Shown one piece after another: positions 10,431-21,135 of a stretch of DNA of 64,000 nucleotides. Under the pieces are notes generated by a model. The model was not told the origin of the DNA, searched no databases, and worked only from the letters and a program-made list of their open reading frames with translations. Made by a program: the position numbers and the translations under genes. Source of the DNA: Sesbania bispinosa (lineage: Eukaryota > Streptophyta > Magnoliopsida > Fabales > Fabaceae); the NCBI GenBank assembly GCA_026901365.1, contig QLOH01000018.1:2294001-2358000 (forward strand), given 5' to 3'. Positions within the stretch are counted from its first letter, which is position 1. Each line of letters starts with the position of its first letter.

Positions 10431-11714
10431 TGTAGAACACCCGAAAACACTAGAAGGGGGATTGAATAGTGTTTTACAAACTTCTATGATTTTTTCAGAA
10501 ACCTTTTTCAACAGTAAGTCAAAATTCAGACAAGGTTTTTAAAAGTCGTCTTAAGTTATCTTTTAGTTTGGAAAGTTCAGACAATGAAGTTTTATAAGAA
10601 AGTTGATTGTGAAATGTTCGAAAATTATTTGTAAACTTATGCTTTCAATTCCATTTGTGTTAGAGATAAGGATAAAGAAACTTAACCACGAGATTTATCC
10701 TGGTTCACTCACCACCACTGTGATCTACATTCAGTCCTAGTGCCAACTAGCTACTGGATTTTACACTAATCTCAAGAGATTACAAGTATTATTTTTAGAC
10801 AAGCCTTTTCAAGCTTAAATACAAGTATTATTTGCTCACCTAGCCTCTTCAGGCTCTACTCAAGTATTTTTTACTCACCTAGCCTTTCCAAGATCAACTC
10901 AAGTAATTTTGCACACCTAGCCTCTTCAGGTTCTAAACAATAAAAGTGTTTACAGATGAAAAATGAACTTGAACTTTTGCAAAGTTTTAGTTCAAGAAAT
11001 AATACAAGTAACTGTGTAAGACACATGATATGAAAATGTTTATTAGAGTTTGATTTCAATATGAAATCTGCAGCGTATTTGCTTGGCTTGTTCTGTTCTG
11101 CTTGACTCTTTTTCTCTAACCTTTTCTCTATCCAGCCAATAACAACAATAGTCTCAGCAGCATGATCCTTAAAGATCTTCAGCTATTTATAGGCTTGGTT
11201 CAGGCTGATTTGAATTTTTCCGTTGGAGGTAGTGATAGTGAAATCATTTGAATCCATTAGAGACAATTCTAACAATAGTACACTGAGTGTAGGTGCCATC
11301 TTCACCTCTGCATACAAAGACGCTTCCTCACCTCTGAAAATTGTACAGGAATATCAGAAGTTTTCGCAGAATATTCTTGCCACGCATTTCAGTCGTGCAT
11401 TAGGTAATTGATCAATAAGTCCATTTGTGGATAAAACATGCTTAGTCATGGCTAAGTGGTCATGTTTGGAATGACTAGGGAGAAGATCATCCAAGTTGTA
11501 GTAGAAATTACTACGAGTTTTATTTACTTTTGTTCATCTTTTTATAAAGTCTTCATGGAAGGCTAAGTTTTTATTCAATTCAAGGAGTCAAGCTTACTTT
11601 CATCTTAGTTTTGAGGTTTGATCTTCATTCGCATGCTCATTGAATTAAATCTACCTTTTCTACTCCACTTGCTTCAATTTCATATTTCTTTTATCAAAGC
11701 TTGATTGGTTAACA
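10431..11714 (-). mobile_element. Copia (SIRE-type) LTR, possibly solo, minus orientation
   Basis: The left end (tgtagaacacc...aaaacactagaagggggattgaa) matches the 3' end of the SIRE-type LTRs at 44081 and 55111. The region has the same order of features on the minus strand: TATA box (gcctataaatag near 11190), then a triple hairpin array (10800-10930), then the conserved terminal block. The right end is placed near 11714 by analogy of U3 length only; I found no convincing TSD, and 11412 is an alternative end. No primer site or coding region adjoins it. Confidence 0.6.
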
Positions 11715-12269
11715 TGTTTTGGTTATGAAATTTGTTATTGATGTATGTTGTACTCTTGATTGGTTTATCATCATACAACAATTAAAAAGCATAGAGTAAG
11801 CAATTAAATTAAAGGTGTTCATTTAATTATTTACTTCAATTAGGTTCCGATTATAAAATTGATTTGGATCTAACATAAGATTTTATGGTTATTTGATATT
11901 GTTAATCTTAATCAATTGAATTCTGGAAATTATTTCAGTACTGAATCCGGGATCATTGTAAGGGTTCCACATGATTCTAAGTTGAAAGATTTAACCTTTT
12001 GAATGCATGTTATTAATAACCAATGATTAACCATGAAAATAGCCTCTGAATTCCTTGGATTGATATTGTCTTGAATTGATTCAACCTTTGCTTTTAACTT
12101 GATCTTTGTTTTCTTCAGTTTATTCCAATCAATCAAACCCCCACAAAGAAGGATTAATTTGAGTGGATATTCAGGGTTCAACCCGGTTTGTACCATTCTA
12201 CTATAAGTAGTTTGTAGATCGGAAAATTATAATTATAATTTTGTGCAGGTTTGACAACTGCCAATTCTC
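11715..12269 (+). other. Unassigned region, possible leader of the Athila-type gag downstream
   Basis: No coding frame is seen. The segment 12181-12262 is nearly identical, in reverse, to 55017-55096, so it belongs to a repeated element. It precedes an Athila-type gag with only a CACTA fragment in between, which makes a retroelement leader plausible. No primer site was found. Confidence 0.35.
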
Positions 12270-12558
12270 AGAATAGATAAATTTGGGGAGAAAAGAGTTA
12301 TTTTTAAAAAATTATTAGCGACGGACAGGACGTCGCTAATGGCCGACGCTATTAGCGACGACCTTTAGCGATGGCTTGGCTGTCGCTACATAGCGTCGGC
12401 TGTAAAATGTCGTCGCTACTACATTAACGACGGGGCTTTTAGTGATGACTAGTGGATCGTTGGCCGTCGCTAGGTCGTCGCTAATTATGAAATAGCAACG
12501 ATTTTTTCCCTGTAGCGACGACTTTTGGCCGTTAGTAAAAACCGATTTTCTTTTAGTG
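12270..12558. mobile_element. CACTA-type non-autonomous element, truncated copy
   Basis: The right end gattttcttttagtg is a worn CACTA terminus. The interior is full of tagcgacg / cgtcgcta repeats and follows the reverse complement of the intact CACTA element at 59435-60045 over most of this length, including the ataaat...gggagaaa block. The other terminus is missing, so no TSD can be shown. Confidence 0.75.
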
Positions 12559-13440
12559 GATGGCTAACAATGTGCAGGATAGAACTTTGAGAGAGTTGGA
12601 TGCTCCTGATGTTACATACCAACCTTTGTGCATTCAATATCCAAACTTGGATGTTGATTTTGAACTTAAATCTGGTTTAATTCACTTGCTTCCTAAATTT
12701 CATGGTCTTGAAGGAGAAGATCCACACAAACATCTAAAAGAGTTTGAAGTGGTTTCCTCCTCAATGAAACCTCAAGGAGTTTTTTAGGAGCACATCAAAT
12801 TGAGAGCTTTTCCTTTCTCACTTACTGATGTTGCTAAAGATTGGTTGTTTTATCTTCCTGCAAGTTTCGTAACGTGTTGGAATGGCAGGAAGAAGCTATT
12901 TCTAGAGAAATACTTCCCTGCTTCAAGATCATGTGCTATCAGAAAGGAAAATTGCAGAATTAGGAAAATGATATTAGAGACCCTGTACGAGTATTGAGAT
13001 AGTTTTTTTAAGTTGTGCGCTAGTTGTCCACACCACCAAATTAGTGATAAACTTTTAATCCAATACTTTTTTGAAGGATTATTGCCTATGGAAAGAACCA
13101 TGATCGATGCAGCAAGTGGTGGTGCATTAATGAAGAAAAGCATTCTTGAAGCAAGAAGCCTTTTCTCTACCATGGCTTCCAACACCTAAAAATTTGGGAC
13201 CAGGATTACGCCAACTCGGGCGGTGAACGAAATTCAAGTGTCACAAACAGAACAATAAAGGCTGCAGAATAGACTTGATGAACTAACATCCTTAGTGAGA
13301 CAAGTAGCAGTACCTCAACAACAACCTTCTTAAACACAACAACTACATTTGAAAGCACCGGAAAAGGTATGTTGTATCTATAATTGCTCATCTCATCCAA
13401 TTATCGCTTGCCCTACCATTCAAGTAGGTGAATCTGTTGT
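12559..13440 (+). pseudogene. Athila-type Ty3 gag, broken
   Basis: The frame starts ATGGCTAACAATG at 12560. It shows the Athila gag pattern: PLCIQYPNLDVDFELKSGLI, then GEDPHKHLKEF (about 12700-12780), then LRAFPFSLTDVAKDWL (about 12800-12850) and EKYFPAS (about 12905-12930). A capsid C-terminal block around GLLPMERTMIDAASGG follows near 13080, then a Gln-rich stretch and a partial Cys knuckle (CCIYNCSSH, about 13370). Stops occur at 12785 and 12996, and there are frameshifts after 13000. No protease or pol follows. It is probably a fragment of an old element. Confidence 0.8.
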
Positions 13441-14147
13441 TGCAACAGAAAAGCTTTCCACGAGCTTCACGCTGACACAGACAGTCCACTTATATGTTGA
13501 CTCCATCTCTCTGTGTAATACGCCTCATCAAATGGTCGTCAGAGGAAGCATCGCGTTTGGCTAGTTCCCCAGGCAAACTTTCCAGAGCCTTGTTCTACTC
13601 TCGTAAGACCCCCTACTACCTGGGTGCATGCCATCATGGCCTCAAGAATAAATCATCCAATAGACTGTCATTGGGCCTCTTCGATCACGTTTCGGATCAG
13701 CATGTTCTGCCTATAAACCGGCCTAAACGTTTTCACAAATAGGAAGTGTGCACGTAGGAACAGTACATAGATATCCCAAAAAATACTAAAATTGTAGAAG
13801 TATTGATTTCAATACGACTTCGTCCAAAGAAAAAAATTCAATACGACAAAAGTCAAAGTGGAGGCAAATGGCAAAATATGGGATAAAACAGGTTAAAATG
13901 ACAAAAATATAAAAATGTACAACATTTTCAAACTCCAAACTGCAATAGGTAACTGATAATTGCAGTCGTTCAATATAATAATATTAAATATAACAATTCT
14001 AAAAGGGTCCGGTATTGGTTCAAGACCTGACATCTAAAGTACTGTAGAGTGTAGACGCATCTAGCCCTTCTTTGTTTCATCATAGAGAAGAAGATATTAC
14101 TTTAAAAAAAGCAAGACATGTTTTAGAGAAGAAGATCAAGATCAATG
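13441..14147. other. Unassigned region
   Basis: 13441-13742 is more GC-rich than its surroundings and stays open in one frame (13494-13742), but I recognise no domain. 13743-14147 is AT-rich with no feature seen. Confidence 0.4.
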
Positions 14148-14300
14148 GGATTGGTTCAAGTGGTACATGTTTGATTCCTCTTAAGTAATATCTTGGGTTC
14201 GAGTTTTGTCTGTAGAAAAAATCTATAAACTAGTTCCACCATGATATGGATGTTCTCGTCTCGAGCAAGATTATCTGCTGTAGAGGATACTTGTGATTTA
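14148..14300 (+). mobile_element. SINE-like (tRNA-derived) sequence
   Basis: An A-box-like tggttcaagtggtac is followed about 45 bases later by a B-box-like gggttcgagtttt. A body (gtagaaaaaat...ccaccatgatatggatg) recurs in diverged form at about 20540-20600. The right end and TSD were not resolved. Confidence 0.45.
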
Positions 14301-14340
14301 ATTAAAAAAGCTGAAAAAGTTCAAGGTTTTGAGGAGTTGC

Positions 14341-14802
14341 TGATGAATGTAAACGACAATAGCCTAAATCATATTCAGATAGATACAAGAATATAGCATA
14401 CTCATGAAATACAATACCATAATAGATTGTGTACCTGGAACAAGGGAATCAACCATTACAGTGGTGTCAATATGACAAGCAAGAGAATACTGCTCTTTTC
14501 CTGGTAGGAGATCAAAAGACAGAGTACGAAGGGTCTAAGCTCTGACTGTCTAAACTGACTAATGGGGTATCAGTTTATATCCTTACCAATAGAGACCAGG
14601 GACCTCTCAACGGGCTACTGAACTGAACAGCCCAACCCATCACAGGTTATTCACAATAAAAGGCCAATATATCATCTATCTTTATATTATGTGTTATACT
14701 TAAATAATTAATCTATAATTGATATTAATAATTCACATAAATATAATTCCAAATAATTGATTAATGCTAATCCACAAAATATAATTAGGGATAATCTAAC
14801 CT
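14341..14802 (-). repeat. 3' LTR of the decayed copia-derived element
   Basis: Aligns to 18884-19332 with scattered substitutions and a few indels. On the minus strand it ends TTTACATTCATCA; the other end is GGTTAGATTATC, which lacks the usual TG. Substitutions are frequent enough to suggest an old insertion. Confidence 0.8.
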
Positions 14803-15579
14803 TCTCCCACTTGGATAGCATTAGTCAATTATCAGAACTACTAGGAATTATTAAAACCAAAGTATCAATTATAGCCAATGCACATAACATTCAATAATTC
14901 TAAGAAATAAGAGCATTAATAATATAGAAGATAGCATCTGATAGGGATACATACCATATGCTTATATTTCATAAAATGATGGATAAGAGAAAACATAATT
15001 CAATAAAACAATATGCAATCCAATAATGGTCCCAGCATCTTAGATGCTATAAGAGATATGATAGTAAAAGTAAACTAACACATATATCATAATATTGAGC
15101 AAATACAAACACGATTGACTCCCAATAACCCAAAACACCAAAAGACTTATACAAACACACATGAGTTATGACAAACTCTAATAATCAAGTCTTTGGTCAG
15201 TGGATCTACTAAAATGCTCAACATACATGAAAGTTGCTGTTAATTTCCTTTCACCATCACAATAGGCCACAGCTCTGACACAGTCCACATAAGCTTAAGT
15301 ACTCACAATAGCCCAGTAACAAAAGTAATTACATCAAGGGAAAACCCAATAACAAAAGTAATTACACATGGGCAAAGTCAAGAATGCTCGAAAACAATTG
15401 ACATTTAATTAATCTGAGTTTTACTAAATAAGTGACTATGCATGTTCAAGTAGAATAAATAAATTTAACAAATTTCCCACTCGAACAACATAGACACTTA
15501 GTTTAAACAAAATAAAACTCAAGATTAATATAAACAAAAAATGTTAATAATGAGCAAGCACTTACAACAATTGGTTCAA

Positions 15580-15970
15580 ACAAAAGAATACAAGTATCTC
15601 AACAATGCAGAAAATCATACTCAATAGGAGTACTTATATCATACATGCAAGATACTCATACATCTGTAACCTTATGAAATGTGGAATATCGGTCAAAGAA
15701 AAATTACAACAAAGTTGCATACTAAAATAATCGAAGTGTCTTTCATAACACAATGGCCAAAATAATAATAATAACATAGTCCACATAAACTCAAGTGCCT
15801 ATAATAGCCCAATAACAAATAACAAAAGTAATTACATATCGACCCAAATAATAAGATTTACAAGCACCTTATCGATCCAAAGAAATCATACTTGATAGGA
15901 GTATTAATTTCATATAAGATACTTATAAATCTGTGACTTATAAAATGTGGAATGTTGGTCAAGAGAGAAG
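15580..15970. repeat. Imperfect internal duplication, about 270-bp period
   Basis: A block containing aatcatactcaataggagta and aaatgtggaatatcggtcaa (about 15612-15700) recurs in diverged form at about 15884-15965. Flanking phrases (agtccacata, cccaataacaaaagtaatta) also occur more than once at 15280-15840. Confidence 0.6.
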
Positions 15971-18883
15971 CATAATAAAATTGCAAGCCAAATGTGCAAT
16001 ACCAACAAAATAACCTTAGCGTACACTTAATGTGCCTTACTGAGATTCAATAAAATTGCACATAATAATATATATCAACAATTTGTGCATAAGAATACAT
16101 CTCAATAATATGGAATGAGATTTCTTTCCAAAATCTCTAAGAGCATGTCATATGATTAAGCACGCATAAGAACATAAGACAACCAAAAAGCTCAAAAAAA
16201 ATATTTTAATACAAAAGTGCACACAAAGATATATAGCAATGCTATTATCTCATGACAAACAATTGTGTGCACACTCCCACTAATAAAAATTAATATATTA
16301 TTATGATTCTCATTAATAGTGGGATTGTAATTTTGCTAAGGTATTCATTATGAGTCTAAAACTCAAAATTTCTCTCTCTTTAAAATTTGATATTGAGAGA
16401 AATATACTAAAACAAAGTCAACAAAAATGGTTACGAAACAAAATATGAAACTCAACATAGAACCTTAACCATGGTTTTACAAAGGAGTTTCATAGTTAAC
16501 CATATACTTTGCTTACAAAATGAAGGAAATCATAAATTTCAACATGACATTTTAAAATAGAAAATCTCCTTCAAAAAATATTGTAACACGCAATTTTATA
16601 AAATGATGGCTATTTGAAAAATTGCCAACATATGAGTGAGATTATAATCTCCAACATATTTAAAAATGAGATCATAGAAAAATTCAACAACTCACTCCTA
16701 TGACTCAAGTGTTACAATTTAAATAATAGCAAAACACTCTTTAGCGGAAGCGGAAGCAAAAGTGCACAAGACATTGACTATTATTGAGGATACAATAAAG
16801 GATTTATGAAGTCTCTAACTCCCACTGTTCTTATAATATCAAAATTACAAGATAACAATATTGTATTGTATACAAAATTTATCTATATATATATATATAT
16901 CCCAAAATAGTTTGACATATCATTGATGATAAGGAAGATTAATGGTATGTAATATAGAAATTAATCTCTTCAAACAATAAAAAATAATTTGGGATATCAA
17001 CATATTGTCTGGTATAATTAATTACCCATAATATAAGACAATAATAGGGAGTTTGACTATAATGTTCTCAAAGAGACTTAACAAACAATATACCCAATAT
17101 AAAGCCTTGACAATAAAGGGTTGACTATATGAAAGTAGTCATTGCATTACTACTATCTTGCTTGACAAAATCATCACATAATATATGTAGATTTCTCCCA
17201 CTCGATAGAGAAAAGTATTAAGAGATAATATAATATGAAAATCATATAAAATATTATTTTCTCTATCATACAATGATGATGTCAAGCAATACAATACCGA
17301 TAGAGAATGTCCATGACCTACACAATTCAATTCAACTTATTTCAATAAAATAATTTACTAAATTTAGGTCATATTCAAAATATTGACAAAAATGGGCATG
17401 GGCTAACACCAAAATAACAAAGAAACATTTAATATGCATAATATCATATGCTAACACAAAATTAAATGAATTTGTGTGTCTAGCCAAAATAATAAGGTGC
17501 CCATTAACCAATATTTCTTATTTACAATGATCTTGCCTAAGGGTCCCGAATCATAATAAATAAGAAATAATAAATGATATAATATCAATTCTCATGTCCC
17601 AAAACATATATTCTAATACCGATAGGGTACTAAAACAAAAAATTTGACATGAATTAAACAACAAGATATATTGCATAAAAACAAATCACATTAATAACAA
17701 CACACTGATAGGGTATAATTATTATTAGTGCAATATAAATATAATTCAAAATAACTAATTTTCCATAAAATTTTGCATCATTGTACTTACGATAGGTGAG
17801 CTCACAATTATACAAAATTTAAAAATAATGCCAAACATAATTTAATTTAATAAATAAAATTGCATGATTAACAAACTATATGTATTATAAATACATAATA
17901 TATGATTTCAAAATGGCCAAAATTAATTTCATAACATTGGCTCAATACCAGGGAGAGTGAAAAATTCCAAAAACTCTTTAATAACATACGAAATATACAC
18001 AAAAAATTTCAGGCCAAAATTCTAAGAGTAACATTTCCAAAATTATAAATTACTCTCAAAATAATTAAAATAAAATATTTCCAGGCATCCAAAAATTACA
18101 AAAAGTATACCAAAAAATCAGAAATTTAATTATTTAATTTTTGGTATAAAAAATAAAATTTTTCAGACGAAAACAGGGGGCGCATGCGCCCCCACGCGCC
18201 TGGCCCTGCGAGTGGGCATGCACGCCCGATACTGTTCATCTCCTTCTTCACCTAGAACAGCAAAACGGGTTGCGTAGAACCCGCGAATAGACCCGATGCG
18301 TTCGGCCGCTACAGGCAACGAAACGCCACGATTTTCCAGCCAGAGGACCGCCCCACTTCGCCGGTCGGAAGCCCCAAGTTAATTTCCAGAATGATCCGTC
18401 CAAGTGGGAGAATTTACAGATTTAAAATTCAAGGGTTTATAAAACCCGCGATGAAGAACAAACAGAAAATCTCGAGATTGTGCGAACGAATCAAGCTGCA
18501 GAACTCCAGATTCATTCAAGTTAGATAGTTGAACAAAAGCCCCAAAACAATTTCAAAAATGATTGGCTTAATTGTGAGATAAAAAACTAGGCTTAAAGGT
18601 TCGAACCCGTGAAGAAAACGGTCTATTCTCGCGAAATACTAAACGAAATCGCACCAAAATTTGGCTTATGATTCGAAACTGTATGGGTAATAAAACCCCT
18701 AAATCAATTTTCTATTTTGAAAACAAAATATTGAGAATAAAATTTCGAATGATTTTGTGTTCGTTCTTCAAAATTTCGTCACTCACAGGCAGTTTAAGGC
18801 TACGAAATATTCTCAATTCAATTCAATTATGTAAAATCAACATAAACACTCATAGCTTGTACCTATTTTGCTCTGATACCAAT

Positions 18884-19332
18884 TGATAAATGTAAACGAC
18901 AATAGCCTAAATCATATTCAGATAGATACAAGTATATAGCATGTTCATGAAATACAATACCATAATAGATTGTGTACCTGGAACGAGGGAATCAACCATT
19001 ACGGTGGTGTCAATGTGACAAGCGAGAGAAGACTGCTCTCTTCCGGGTAGGAGATCAAAAGACAGAGTAGGAAGGGTCTAAGCTCTGACTGTCTAAACTG
19101 ACTAATGGGGTATCACTTTATATCCTTACCAGTAGAGACTAGTGACCTCTCAATGGGCTTCTGAACTGAACAACCCAACCCATCACAGACTATTCACAAT
19201 AAAAGCTCAATATATATATCATCTATCTTTATATTATATGCTATAATTAAATAATTAGTCTATAATTGATATTAATAATTCTAAATAATTAATAATATTA
19301 ATCCACAAAATATAATTAGGGATAATCTACCC
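18884..19332 (-). repeat. 5' LTR of the decayed copia-derived element
   Basis: Partner of 14341-14802. Its minus-strand end TTTACATTTATCA directly adjoins the primer site at 18870-18882, which fixes the orientation. Confidence 0.8.
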
Positions 19333-19337
19333 GTTGC

Positions 19338-19814
19338 CACTAATATTAGCACGTAGTTTCCGTTTTCTTTTTCCCATGACATGTGTGTATACATTCACCA
19401 TATTATACCTTCCAAACACGTGTTAGCTGAGGCACCCACAGTTATGTAGATCATGTGCTGAACCACTTCACGCTAAATAAAACTCAATAATTTGCCCATA
19501 AGCTGGTGTTCCCTCCTCCACCACCATATGAGGTCCAGGTTTCGGTACTCTTATCCTCCCCATAATTTCCCATCTGTTTCAGCTTACAAAGTTTAGCATG
19601 CTATTTTTCTGTGATAGAAAATGGAAACTATATATGACGAAAAAAAAAGACAATTTTCTATTCAAATACAAATCAATTTAAAAATTATAAACAAGGATTA
19701 GCTTGCATGTATAGAAACTTTTTAAAGTTATATATTATAGAAACTTTTTGTTGGTACAATAAAATATATTTAATATACTTAACTCTGATTAGAAGAGTGT
19801 AAAAACCTTACCAA
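19338..19814. other. Unassigned spacer
   Basis: Mixed-composition sequence between the decayed LTR element and the SINE. No coding frame or known motif was seen. Confidence 0.5.
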
Positions 19815-20050
19815 ACAATGGTTGGTCGTAGTGGAAGTGGATTGTGAACACCAGACCTACTTTACATGTAAGGTAGGTTCGAATCTGAAGTCGCTATTCT
19901 TGGGAGAGTTTCACCTAACCACCACCCCCGATCCAAGGGTTAAACCCCCAACTAAGCCTGTAAGAGATTCCCGGTCAAAGACCCCCGATCCGAGGGTTAA
20001 ACCCCCAACTAAGCCTGTAAGATATTCCCGGTCAAAGACTTAAAAAAAAA
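19815..20050 (+). mobile_element. SINE-like sequence with a duplicated 57-bp 3' segment
   Basis: An A-box-like tggtcgtagtgg and a B box ggttcgaatct (about 19876) lie at tRNA-like spacing. Downstream a 57-bp unit starting cccccgatccaagggttaaa is repeated in tandem (about 19925-19981 and 19982-20038) with two substitutions. It is followed by an A-rich tail (aaaaaaaaa, 20042). The open frame across this region is a by-product of the duplication. No clear TSD was found. Confidence 0.5.
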
Positions 20051-20465
20051 GGTCTAAAAAACTTGATTTCATAAACTCAACGACATAAAAATTTAATGCT
20101 ACGTTTTTTTATATTTATTTTAATACCTGATGTGAAGCATCATTTCTGTTTAAATTTTTTTGGACTTCATACATATATGGAAAACAAATGAGAGATAAGA
20201 AAATGAAAAGGAGAGTACAAATAAAGAGTGAGTATTTTATACCGTCAAAAAAGAAAGAGTGAGTAATTTTTACCTTATTTTTGTTCATCGAAACAACAAT
20301 ACATCACTACATAATTAATTACAAAAATTTTAATTTATTAATTGTCTGTATTTTATTGTGAACAATATTTCTGTATATATTTGCTTGTGCAAAAGGTCCT
20401 CTTCTAATTTTAACAATTTAATTATAGTTAAATTTAATTGTTAAGATTCCTCTCACTTTAACTAA

Positions 20466-20610
20466 TTAACGGATGGTTTGGTTTTAAGTGATATACACTG
20501 AATTTTTCTTAAATAAGGTTTTATATTTGAGACATGCGTGTAGAAAAAACACTCCACCATAATGTGAATATTTTCTACTTAATCAGAATTATATTGCCTG
20601 CAATAAAAAA
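20466..20610 (+). mobile_element. SINE-like sequence, second copy of the 14148 type
   Basis: Shares the body gtagaaaaaacactccaccat...gaatattttct with 14148-14300. The A and B boxes are worn. Family membership is inferred from this similarity only. Confidence 0.35.
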
Positions 20611-21135
20611 TACATGTAGTTTACACAAATAAAAAGAAACCGTGTACTCTGTAATTTGTGAAATATATTCCATTAATTTCATATTTTTTTATGTTAATTT
20701 TAAAATTTTTGTTTTTTTTAAAATTTAAATCTAAATTAATTCTTTTTTAATTATAATCTTATTTAAAATCATGCATAATTACTTAAATGAACTACAATAA
20801 ATGAAATAAATGAAGTATAAATGGGATATTTAAATTAAAATATAATAAAATTAATTACACATCAATTAAATATTTTTAATTTTTATAAAAAAACTAAAAT
20901 AATAAAATATATGGAATGAAGGAAGTAACTTAAACAATTAAATACATCAGAAAAAAAACATATATAGTATTCAAAAGATATTTACTCATATTCTACAAGA
21001 AAATAGGAGAAAACAACACTAAAGGTGGTTAAAAGTTGACATGATATACATGATAATGTAAAGAAGCATAAAAGATCGAGCATTCAATATATATATATAT
21101 TAGAGGACATCTTTTGCTTAATTTTGTCTAATCAA

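Larger units (their letters stand above)
14341..19332 (-). mobile_element. Decayed non-coding LTR retrotransposon (copia-derived, LARD-like)
   Basis: Two direct repeats of about 450-460 bp (14341-14802 and 18884-19332) flank 4.1 kb without coding frames. On the minus strand the right copy is followed by a primer site TTGGTATCAGAGC (18870-18882). The left copy is preceded by a purine tract (gtgggagaagg, near 14803-14813), so the order is 5' LTR right, 3' LTR left. The flanks share gttgc (14336-14340 and 19333-19337), a likely 5-bp TSD. The only pol trace is near 15190-15220, minus strand, where a copia RNase H end (DPLTK-like) can be guessed. Confidence 0.75.
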
